The translations under genes and the position numbers were made by a program. From assembly GCA_964036045.1 (NCBI GenBank), contig OZ038378.1, positions 23,487,935 through 23,551,934 of the forward strand: a DNA stretch of 64,000 nt, read 5' to 3'. Source of the DNA: Eutreptiella sp. 'Long Island Sound 2002'. Taxonomy: Eukaryota > Euglenozoa > Euglenophyceae > Eutreptiales > Eutreptiaceae. Of this stretch, positions 10,218 through 20,022 are shown piece by piece. Every line of letters begins with the position of its first letter. Positions within the stretch are counted from its first letter, which is position 1. The notes under the pieces were generated by a model. It saw only the letters and a list, made by a program, of their open reading frames with translations, did not search any database and was not told the DNA's origin.

Positions 10218-13200
10218 GCAGACGGGAGAGGGACAGCGCCTGACCCCAAGCGCCCCTCACCATGGTGGAAGGCACCCCCCCCGGGGACGCCCTTCCGCCA
10301 CCCCCACAGCGAGCAACGCCGGCCCGCAAGGGCGCACGCTGTGGGGCCGGTGCTGGGCCCCCACACCCACACCTACCGCACCCGGGACACGCGGGTCGAG
10401 GAACCCTGGCTGCACGCTCCGGAGGACGGGCGGCCGGGGGAGGGACAGCGCCTGGCACCAAGCGCCCCTCACAACGGTGGAAGGCAGCCCCCCCCGGGGA
10501 CGCCCTTCCGCCACCCCCACAGCGAGCAACGCCGGCCCGCAAGGGCGCACGCTGTGGGGCCGGTGCTGGGTCCACACGCCCGCATCGACCGCACCCGGGA
10601 CACACGGGTCGCGGAACCCTGGCTGCACGCTCCGGAGGACGAGCGGCCGGGGGAGGGACAGCGCCTGACACCAGGCGCCCCTCACAACGGTGGAAGGCAC
10701 CCCCCCCGGGGACGCCCTTCCGCCACCCCCACAGCGAGCAACGCCGGCCCGCAAGGGCGCACGCTGTGGGGCCGGTGCTGGGCCCCCACGCCCACACCGA
10801 CCGCACCCGGGACACGCGGGTCGCGGAACCCTGGCTGCACGCTCCGGAGGACGGGCGGCCGGGGGAGGGACAGCGCCTGGCACCAAGCGCCCCTCACAAC
10901 GGTGGAAGGCAGCCCCCCCCGGGGACGCCCTTCCGCCACCCCCACAGCGAGCAACGCCGGCCCGCAAGGGCGCACGCTGTGGGGCCGGTGCTGGGTCCAC
11001 ACGCCCGCATCGACCGCACCCGGGGCAGACGGGTCGCGGAACCCTGGCTGCACGCTCCGGCGGACGAGCGGCCGGGGGAGGGGCAGCGCCTGACACCAGG
11101 CGCCCCTCACAACGGTGGAAGGCACCCCCCCGGAGACGCCCTTCCGCCACCCCCACAGCGAGCAACGCCGGCCCGCAAGGGCGCAAGCTGTGGGGCCGGT
11201 GCTGGGTCCACACGCCCGCATCGACCGCACCCGGGACACACGGGTCGCGGAACACTGGCTGCGCGCTCCGGAGGACGAGCAGCCGGGAGAGGGACAGCGC
11301 CTGACACCAGGCGCCCCTCACAACGGTGGAAGGCACCCCCCCCGGGGACGCCCTTCCGCCACCCCCACAGCGAGCAACGCCGGCCCGCAAGGGCGCACGC
11401 TGTGGGGCCGGTGCTGGGTCCACACGCCCGCATCGACCGCACCCGGGACACACGGGTCGCGGAACCCTGGCTGCGCGCTCCGGAGGACGAGCAGCCGGGG
11501 GAGGGACAGCGCCTGACACCAGGCGCCCCTCACAACGGTGGAAGGCACCCCCCCCAGGGACGCCCTTCCGCCACCCCCATAGCGAGCAATGCCAGCCCGC
11601 AAGGGCGCACGCTGTGGGGCCGGTGCTGGGTCCACACGCCCGCATCGACCGCACCCGGGACACACAGGTCGCGGACCCCTAGCTGCACGCTCCGGAGGAC
11701 GAGCGGCCGGGGGAGGGACAGCGCCTGCCACCAGGCGCCCCTCACAACGGTGGAAGGCACCCCCCCCGGGGACGCCCTTCCGCCACCCCCACAGCGAGCA
11801 ACGCCGGCCCGCAAGGGCGCACGCTGTGGGGCTGGTGCTGGGTCCACACGCCCACATCAACCGCGCCCGGGACACGCGGGTCGCGGAACCCTGGCTGCAC
11901 GCTCCAGAGGACGAGCGGCCGGGGGAGGGACAGCGCCTGACACCAGGCGCCCCTCACAACGGTGGAAGGCACCCCCCCCGGGGACGCCCTTCCGCCACCC
12001 CCCCAGCGAGCAACGCCAGCCCGCAAGGGCGCACGCTGTGGGGCCGGTGCTGGGTCCACACGCCCGCATCGACCGCACCCGGGACACACGGGTCGCGGAA
12101 CCCTGGCTGCACGCTCCGGAGGACGAGCGGCCGGGGAAGGGACAGCGCCTGACACCAGGCGCCCCTCACAACGGTGGAAGGCACCCCCCCCGGGGACGCC
12201 CTTCCGCCACCCCCACAGCGAGCAACGCCGGCCCGCAAGGGCGCACGCTGCGGGGCCGGTGCTGGGTCCACACGCCCGCATCGACCGCACCCGGGACACA
12301 CGGGTCGCGGAACCCCGGCTGCACGCTCCAAAGGACGAGCGGCCGGGGGAGGGACAGCGCCTGACGCCAGGCGCCCCTCACAACGGTGGTAGGCACCCCC
12401 CCCGGGGGCGCCCCTCCGCCACCCCCACAGCGAGCAACGCCGGCCCGCAAGGGCGCACGCTGTGGGGCCGGTGCTGGGTCCACACGCCTGCACCGACCGC
12501 GCCCGGGACACGCGGGTCGCGGAACCCTGGCTTCACGCTCCGGAGGACGAGCGGCCGGGGGAGGGACAGCGCCTAACACCAGGCGCCCCTCACAACGGTG
12601 GAAGGCACCCCCCCCGGGGACGCCCTTCCGCCACCCCCACAGCGAGCAACGCCGGCCCGCAAGGGCGCACGCTGTGAGGCCGGTGCTGGGTCCACACGCC
12701 CGCATCGACCGCGCCCGGGACACTCGGGTCACGGAACCCTGGCTGCACGCTCCGGAGGACGAGCGGCCGGGGGAGGGACAGCGCCTGACACCAGGCGCCC
12801 CTCACAACGGTGGAAGGCACCCCCCCGGGGACGCCCTTCCGCCACCCCCACAGCGAACAACGCCGGCCCGCAAGGGCGCACGCCGCGGGACCGGTGCTGG
12901 GTCCACACGCCCGCATCGACCGCGCCCGGGACACTCGGGTCCCGGAACCCTGGCTGCACGCTACGAAGGACAAGCGCGGCTCGGGGAGGGACAGCGCCTG
13001 ACACCAGGCGCCCCTCACAACGGTGGAAGGCACCCCCCCCGGGGACGCCCTTCCGCCACCCCCACAGCGAGCAACGCCGGCGCGCAAGGGCGCACGCTCT
13101 GGGGCCGGTGCTGGGCCCCCACGCCCACACCGACCGCACCCGGGACACACGGGTCGCGGAACCCTGGCTTCACGCTCCGGAGGACGAGCGGCCGGGGAAG

Positions 13201-16200
13201 GGACAGCGCCTGACACCAGGCGCCCCTCACAACGGTCGGAGGCACCCCCCCGGGGACGCCCTCCCGCCACCCCCACAGCGAGCAACGCCGGCCCGCAAGG
13301 GCACACGCTGTGGGGCCGGTGCTGGGTCCACGCCCGCATCGACCGCACCCGGGACACACGAGTCGCGGAACCCTGGCTGCACGCTCCGGAGGACGAGCGG
13401 CCGGGGGAGGGACAGCGCCTGACACCAGGCGCCCCCCACAACGGTGGAAGGCACTCCCCCCGGGGACGCCCTTCCGCCACCCCCACAGCGAGCAACGCCG
13501 GCCCGCAAGGGCGCACGCTGTGGGGCCGGTGCTGGGCCCCCACGCCCACACCGACCGCACCCGGGACACGCGGGTCGCGGAACCCTGGCTGCACGCTCCG
13601 GAGCACGGGCGGCCGGGGGAGGGACAGCGCCTGGCACCAAGCGCCCCTCACAACGGTGGAAGGCAGCCCCCCCCGGGGACGCCCTTCCGCCACCCCCACA
13701 GCGAGCAACGCCGGCCCGCAAGGGCGCACGCTGTGGGGCCGGTGCTGGGTCCACACGCCCGCATCGACCGCACCCGGGGCACACGGGTCGCGGAACCCTA
13801 GCTGCACGCTCCGGAGGACGAGCGGCCGGGGGAGGGGCAGCGCCTGACACCAGGCGCCTCTCACAACGGTGGAAGGCACCCCCCCGGAGACGCCCTTCCG
13901 CCACCCCCACAGCGAGCAACGCCGGCCCGCAAGGGCGCACGCTGTGGGGCCGGTGCTGGGTCCACACGCCCGCATCGACCGCACCCGGGACACACGGGTC
14001 GCGGAACCCTGGCTGCGCGCTCCGGAGGACGAGCAGCCGGGAGAGGGACAGCGCCTGACACCAGGCGCCCCTCACAACGGTGGAAGGCACCCCCCCCGGG
14101 GACGCCCTTCCGCCAGCCCCATAGCGAGCAACGCCAGCCCGCAAGGGCGCACGCTGTGGGGCCGGTGCTGGGTCCACACGCCCGCATCGACCGCACCCGG
14201 GACACGCAGGTCGCGGACCCCTAGCTGCACGCTCCGGAGGACGAGCGGCCGGGGGAGGGACAGCGCCTGACACCAGGCGCCCCTCACAACGGTGGAAGGC
14301 ACCCCCCCCGGGGACGCCCTTCCGCCACCCCCACAGCGAGCAACGCCGGCCCGCAAGGGCGCACGCTGTGGGGCTGGTGCTTGGTCCACACGCCCACATC
14401 AACCGCGCCCGGGACACGCGGGTCGCGGAACCCTGGCTGCACGCTCCAGAGGACGAGCGGCCGGGGGAGGGACAGCGCCTGACACCAGGCGCCCCTCACA
14501 ACGGTGGAAGGCACCCCCCCCGGGGACGCCCTTCCGCCACCCCCACAGCGAGCAACGCCAGCCCGCAAGGGCGCACGCTGTGGGGCCGATGCTGGGTCCA
14601 CACGCCCGCATCGACCGCACCCGGGACACACGAGTCGCGGAACCCTGGCTGCACGCTCCGGAGGACGGGCGGCCGGGGGAGGGACAGCGCCTAACACCAG
14701 GCGCCCCTCACAACGGTAGAAGGCACCCCCCCCCGGAGACGCCCTTCCGCCACCCCCACAGCGAGCAACGCCGGCCCGCAAGGGCGCACGCTGTGGGGCC
14801 GGTGCTGGGTCCACACGCCCGCACCGACCGCACCCGGGACACACGGGTCGCGGAACCCTGGCTGCACGCTCCGGAGGATGAGCGGCCGGGGAAGGGACAG
14901 CGCCTGACACCAGGCGCCCTTCACAACGGTGGAAGGCACCCCCCCCGGGGACGCCCTTCCGCCACCCCCACAGCGAGCAACGCCGGCCCGCAAGGGCGCA
15001 CGCTGCGGGGCCGGTGCTGGGTCCACACGCCCGCATCGACCGCACCCGGGACACACGGGTCGCGGAACCCCGGCTGCACGCTCCAAAGGACGAGCGGCCG
15101 GGGAAGGGACAGCGCCTGACGCCAGGCGCCCCTCACAACGGTGGTAGGCACCCCCCCCGGGGGCGCCCCTCCGCCACCCCCACAGCAAGCAACGCCGGCC
15201 CGCAAGGGCGCACGCTGTGGGGCTGGTGCTGGGTCCACACACCCGCACCGACCGCGCCCGGGACACGCGGGTCGCGGAACCCTGGCTTCACGCTCCGGAG
15301 GACGAGCGGCCGGGGGAGGGACAGCGCCTAACACCAGGCGCCCCTCACAACGGTGGTAGGCACCCCCCCCGGGGACGCCCTTCCGCCACCCCCACAGCGA
15401 GCAACGCCGGCCCGCAAGGGCGCACGCTGTGAGGCCGGTGCTGGGTCCACACGCCCGCATCGACCGCGCCCGGGACACTCGGGTCACGGAACCCTGGCTG
15501 CACGCTCCGGAGGACGAGCGGCCGGGGGAGGGACAGCGCCTGACACCAGGCGCCCCTCACAACGGTGGAAGGCACCCCCCCGGGGACGCCCTTCCGCCAC
15601 CCCCACAGCGAACAACGCCGGCCCGCAAGGGCGCACGCCGTGGGACCGGTGCTGGGTCCACACGCCCGCATCGACCGCGCCCGGGACACTCGGGTCGCGG
15701 AACCCTGGCTGCACGCTACGAAGGACAAGCGCGGCCGGGGGAGGGACAGCGCCTGACACCAGGCGCCCCTCACAACGGTGGAAGGCACCCCCCCCGGGGA
15801 CGCCCTTCCGCCACCCCCACAGCGAGCAACGTCGGCCCGCAAGGGCGCACGCTGTGGGGCCGGTGCTGGGCCCCCACGCCCACACCGACCGCACCCGGGA
15901 CACACGGGTCGCGGAACCCTGGCTGCACGCTCCGGAGGTCGAGCGGCCGGGGAAGGGACAGCGCCTGACACCAGGCGCCCCTCACAACGGTGGAAGGCAC
16001 CCCCCCGGGGACGCCCTCCCGCCACCCCCACAGCGAGCAACGCCGGCCCGCAAGGGCACACGCTGTGGGGCCGGTGCTGGGTCCGCACGTCCGCATCGAC
16101 CGCACCCGGGACACACGGGTCGCGGAACCCTGGCTGCCCGCTCCGGAGGACGGGCGACCAGAAGAGGGACGGCGCCTAACACCGGACGCCCCTCGCAACA

Positions 16201-16250
16201 CTGGAAGGCGCCCCCCCGGGGATGCCCATCCACCGCCCCCACACCGAGCA
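10218..16250 (+). repeat. Tandem array of about 28 monomers of 212 bp
   Basis: The marker ACAACGGTGG (or a close variant) recurs at 10259, 10471, 10684, 10896, 11109, 11320 and on to 15984 and 16195, with steps of 209-213 bp and mostly 212. Each monomer carries a C-run with GGGGACGCCC, a GTGGGGCCGGTGCTGGG stretch and a GGACAGCGCCTGACACC stretch. A higher-order unit of 13 monomers is duplicated: 10684-13437 against 13438-16194, offset 2754 bp. Its position directly upstream of ORF1 resembles promoter monomers of mouse L1. Because 212 is not a multiple of 3, long stop-free frames appear on both strands; I do not call them genes. Confidence 0.95.
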
Positions 16251-16326
16251 ACGCACCAACGCACCAACGCACCAGCCACGGGACATCCACACCCCGCCCC
16301 CTGCTCTTAGACACAGCGACATAGCA

Positions 16327-17394
16327 ATGGCGGAACCCGCGGCACCACGCAAGACACGCCCCCGATCTCCGACGCTGGACGAAGCACACGAGGTCATCAG
16401 GGCGCTGGGACTCAGAGACGGCGAAGGAGACCCCCCACAAGGGGACACGGGCACAGACTCCGACCTGGAGGCATTGCCGGAGCCCCCCACGGGGGGCGCG
16501 CCCGCGGAACCTGCGCCGCCGGCGGGCAGCGTACCCGCGATCTGCCCCGCGTGGAAACGGGGCCATTGCACCGGCGAAGGCTGGTGCCCCAAACAGCACC
16601 CCCAGCCCGATGCCGACGACGGAGCGTTGCCCGAGGTGAAACCCGCGGCCGCACGCGCCGCCCTACGCTACGGGGTGACGCAGGGCTGGATCCTGGATGA
16701 GACCGTGCGCGGCAGCGTGAACATCCAGGAGGCCGTCGACCGCGTCACCCACGCGGGACAGGCGGCAGTGGCCCTGCACACCCGGGGCCGCCACGGTGGA
16801 CCCGCAGAGGGGATCATTGTGGATCCCTCGGGAATGGTGCTGGTCCTGGCGGCGGACATGGTCCGAGGGGTGCTCCACGTGTCCCGCGTGCGGCGGGCGT
16901 GCCCACAGTGGACCATCCAGGTGTACACCCCCCCGCGGGCGTGGCTTTTTTTGACATGGGCGGTGCTCGCCGTCATGTGGCACCTGGCACCAGAGGACGC
17001 CCCCACAGGGACCGCGGAGGACATCGCCCGGGACCTCCACACCTGGCCGGCCGACCAGGAATACCCCTGGCGCAGGCCCCGGGGCGGCCTCCCGGTGGCA
17101 CCAGCGGCAGAGGGGCTCAGCCTCGCGGCAACTCTCCAACGGCACCCCGACAAGCAGGCGCGCCACTTCCTGGAGACGGGCACGGTCCCGGCCGCCCCGC
17201 CAGACTCCGAGTGGCGATGGGACGCAGGGGTGGCGCAACCACTGCCGGGCCCCTGGACCCTCCCGTTGTGGTACTTACCAATGGGCACCTTGGCCTACGC
17301 CACCCAGGCCGTCAAGGGGGCTTTCCCGCAGCCGCCCCTCCCCGGCGTGGCCCTGCTCCGCAGCCTGCAGGCGGGGGCCGCCTGGGTACGGTAG
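16327..17394 (+). CDS. Giant LINE ORF1: CCCH zinc-finger protein
   Basis: 355 codons from the ATG at 16327 (context gcaATGG); an upstream in-frame ATG at 16222 lies in the last repeat monomer and is less likely. The N-terminus is basic and proline-rich. A CCCH finger, C-x7-C-x5-C-x3-H (CPAWKRGHC...WCPKQH), begins at residue 73 (nt 16543). CCCH fingers bind RNA in other proteins, so a nucleic-acid-binding role like LINE ORF1p is a reasonable inference. The rest has no fold I recognise. It ends at TAG 17392-17394 and ORF2 continues in the same frame. Confidence 0.75.
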   Translation: MAEPAAPRKTRPRSPTLDEAHEVIRALGLRDGEGDPPQGDTGTDSDLEALPEPPTGGAPAEPAPPAGSVPAICPAWKRGHCTGEGWCPKQHPQPDADDGALPEVKPAAARAALRYGVTQGWILDETVRGSVNIQEAVDRVTHAGQAAVALHTRGRHGGPAEGIIVDPSGMVLVLAADMVRGVLHVSRVRRACPQWTIQVYTPPRAWLFLTWAVLAVMWHLAPEDAPTGTAEDIARDLHTWPADQEYPWRRPRGGLPVAPAAEGLSLAATLQRHPDKQARHFLETGTVPAAPPDSEWRWDAGVAQPLPGPWTLPLWYLPMGTLAYATQAVKGAFPQPPLPGVALLRSLQAGAAWVR

Positions 17395-17430
17395 AAGGAA
17401 GGGAAGGGGCGCTCGAGCCCCTATTTCCCC

Positions 17431-20022
17431 ATGGTCCAAGGCCAGGCGCTGATTCATGCCGAGGGCGTGGGGACCGTGGAATGGGGGGCGATCGTGCCCG
17501 GCACGGCGTGCAGGTGGATCACGGCGGCCGCCCCAAAGCCCATGCGATCGCCGCCGGCGTGCCACCGCCTCCTACGGATGGTCCCCTCATTGGCCCCCCA
17601 GCACGCCTTTACAAGGGACGTGTGGAAAGCCGTACTGAGCCACACCAGGGAGTGGCTGACGAACCCGGGTACGCGGTACCCGCCGGGACCGGTGCTCGAA
17701 CAGCTCACGGCCCCCACACCCGGGGTCCTCCACGCCCTACACAGGGCGTCGGCCCTCACGAAGCAGCTCAACGACGAAGTGCTGGACCTGGCGCTGGAGC
17801 CGCTGCGGGTGCTCTACCCGCAAGCACACATCCCACCCGCGGGCACGTCCAACCGCCTAGGCCGCCTGGGGTTGCAGCGCCGCGTCGAGGCCGCGCACCC
17901 AGGAGGCGTGGTGGAACAGTGGCTAACGCTCCGCAATCCGTCCACCGCGGAGGGCCACTGGTACCTGCACCAGCTCCTCTTCCAGCCACGGGCAGCCCCG
18001 GAACACCGCCGGCAGAACCCGTACCACACGCACCCGGAACGCCGGGGCGCGCAAAACTACCCGCAGCCAATCCCGCCCGCCCTCCCGCCGGGGCAGGGCC
18101 CGGAGGCGCTACAGCGGGGCCCCCCGCTCGACACCGCCACCACGGTACAGCAGTGGGGAGGCGACGATGCGAGCGGTGCCGAACCGGACTGCACGAACTG
18201 CGGAGCGGTGGCCTGGATGGCAGCCTGCAGGCACCTCACCCGAGATACCACGGGACTCCGGCAGTACAGACCCACGGACCGCACGGCGCTGGCGTCCGCG
18301 GTCGCGGCCGTCACCATGGGTCCAGTGGCGGCGTGGCCGGCGCAGCTGCTGCCCCACGTCCCCTGCCGCGACACGCGGCCCCGACGACCGGCCGCGACGC
18401 ACGAGCCGACGGCACCCCTCACGGCGGAGCAACTATACGTCGTCGCGGCGGCTTTGCTAGCAGACGGCGGGGAGAGCTTCGTCCACCACCACGGCCCGGC
18501 GCAAATTGCGGGATGCATACAAGGGCCCCAGCGCGATGCACCAGACCCGTGGCATGCCACACTCCGCGGACGCACCCGCGTCTGGGGTGCGGGCGATGGC
18601 GCACCCCCGCCCGGGCCTAAGCAGGGGGAGGCACTGGTACTGCAGACGGCAGGCTACCAAGCCATCGTACACGGCCACGCCGGAGGGTACCGGTCGCACA
18701 TCCTGGCCGGAGGCCGATGGACGGTCTGGCACAGCACCGCCAGGCAGGGGGCTTTCCCGCCCCTGTCCCACGTCGACTGGCGACAGGGGCCCACCCAGGC
18801 CTACTATATGTCGGCGGACCCCTGGCCGCTGGCGGTCCTGCTACACACTGTCAGCGCCCCCAACAAGAGGCAGGAACCGGGGTGGGTCAACCTCCCCGCA
18901 CTGGTGTGGAGCCCCGACCAGGAGGAGCATCTACGGGCCGCGTGGCAGGGAGACGCCATCAGGGCCACGGATGTCCCGGACCTCCACGCGGGGCCCATCA
19001 CGCACGCCCGCCCAGCGGCTACCCTGGCGGTGGCCCAACGGGGGCAGCAGAGCCCACAGTGGGTGGTCTGCATGTTCAGCCCGGCGGACGCGCACATCGT
19101 CGTCTGCGACCCTGAACGCCTGCCGGGGCCCGAAGCCGTGATCCGCGTGGCAGACTGCACACGCATGATCATCAAGGCGCTGCGGGAGGGCGAACACCAC
19201 GCCCTCCTGCTCCAGGTCAGGCTAAAGGACAACGCCCGGGCGGCGAGGCCGGGAGTGTGGCCGGCAGCGGCGCACCCCGCCGACCTGGAGCTCCAGCTGG
19301 CGGTCCCGACCACGGTGTACCACTGGCTACAGGCCTTCCACGACCTGCGGTGGAGGAGCAAACCCGACCGCCAAATCGGCTCCACGCACTGGCAAACGTG
19401 GCTGCAAGCAGACGCGCAGCGCGATGCCGCCCGAGGCCTCGGGCCCGCGCCCGCGACGCGAGCCCTCGATGCGGCGGCCCCGGGCCGCACGCTGGCACCA
19501 CACACGGTGCCGCTGGCCAACCTGCCCTTCGAACCAGCGGCGGAGGGCGCCATTCGGAAGTCAGTGCAGCTCCCCCCGGCGCGAGGGGCCACGGAGCCGA
19601 CGAAGTGCCCCCTGTGTGCGGACAAGTACTACACCAGCGGGGCAATGCTGGAACACCTGGCGTGGCACGCGGTGCACGCTGCGGCCCCGGCGGACGACAA
19701 GGAGGCGGCCGCCAACATCCTGCAGGGGAGAGCACGGAGGTCCCCGTGGCACGCCCCGTACACCCGGCGCCCCCCGCCCCAGGCAGCCGACCACGCAGAT
19801 GGAGGTGAGGAGGCACCCGGAGCGGCCCCGGGGGCCGGCGGTGCGGCCCCACCAGGGTCCATGTCCATCCCCGCGGGGCTGGCCCCCCTGGCCCCCCTGA
19901 CTCCCCCGGTCCCCCGGGCCCCCCTGTGGGCCCCGCTGGGAACGGGCTCAGCGGATGCGGCGCACCCAGATGCCCTGGCGGCACCAGCGAACCCTGCGGC
20001 GATGCCGACGCGGGATAGCTGA
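17431..20022 (+). CDS. Giant LINE ORF2: C2H2 zinc-finger protein of unknown role
   Basis: 863 codons from ATG 17431; the frame is already open from 17395, just after the ORF1 stop, so read-through from ORF1 is possible. A classical C2H2 finger, C-x2-C-x12-H-x3-H (CPLC...HLAWH), sits at residues 726-746, followed by an Ala/Pro/Gly-rich tail. A cysteine-containing patch near residue 250 (CTNCGAV) could be a second metal site. The middle (about residues 400-600) looks globular but unassigned. A C2H2 finger just upstream of an endonuclease or RT region recalls LINE N-terminal fingers. It ends at TGA 20020-20022, in frame with ORF3. Confidence 0.75.
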   Translation: MVQGQALIHAEGVGTVEWGAIVPGTACRWITAAAPKPMRSPPACHRLLRMVPSLAPQHAFTRDVWKAVLSHTREWLTNPGTRYPPGPVLEQLTAPTPGVLHALHRASALTKQLNDEVLDLALEPLRVLYPQAHIPPAGTSNRLGRLGLQRRVEAAHPGGVVEQWLTLRNPSTAEGHWYLHQLLFQPRAAPEHRRQNPYHTHPERRGAQNYPQPIPPALPPGQGPEALQRGPPLDTATTVQQWGGDDASGAEPDCTNCGAVAWMAACRHLTRDTTGLRQYRPTDRTALASAVAAVTMGPVAAWPAQLLPHVPCRDTRPRRPAATHEPTAPLTAEQLYVVAAALLADGGESFVHHHGPAQIAGCIQGPQRDAPDPWHATLRGRTRVWGAGDGAPPPGPKQGEALVLQTAGYQAIVHGHAGGYRSHILAGGRWTVWHSTARQGAFPPLSHVDWRQGPTQAYYMSADPWPLAVLLHTVSAPNKRQEPGWVNLPALVWSPDQEEHLRAAWQGDAIRATDVPDLHAGPITHARPAATLAVAQRGQQSPQWVVCMFSPADAHIVVCDPERLPGPEAVIRVADCTRMIIKALREGEHHALLLQVRLKDNARAARPGVWPAAAHPADLELQLAVPTTVYHWLQAFHDLRWRSKPDRQIGSTHWQTWLQADAQRDAARGLGPAPATRALDAAAPGRTLAPHTVPLANLPFEPAAEGAIRKSVQLPPARGATEPTKCPLCADKYYTSGAMLEHLAWHAVHAAAPADDKEAAANILQGRARRSPWHAPYTRRPPPQAADHADGGEEAPGAAPGAGGAAPPGSMSIPAGLAPLAPLTPPVPRAPLWAPLGTGSADAAHPDALAAPANPAAMPTRDS

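Noticed and set aside
10218-16250. CRISPR-like array
   Set aside because: Units are 212 bp, contiguous and similar throughout, with no repeat-spacer alternation and no cas genes.
9810-16324. Many long open frames on both strands (up to 700 codons) rich in Pro, Arg and Gly
   Set aside because: They are by-products of the GC-rich 212-bp tandem array: the unit is not a multiple of 3, so every frame repeats the same peptides, and antisense frames are equally open.
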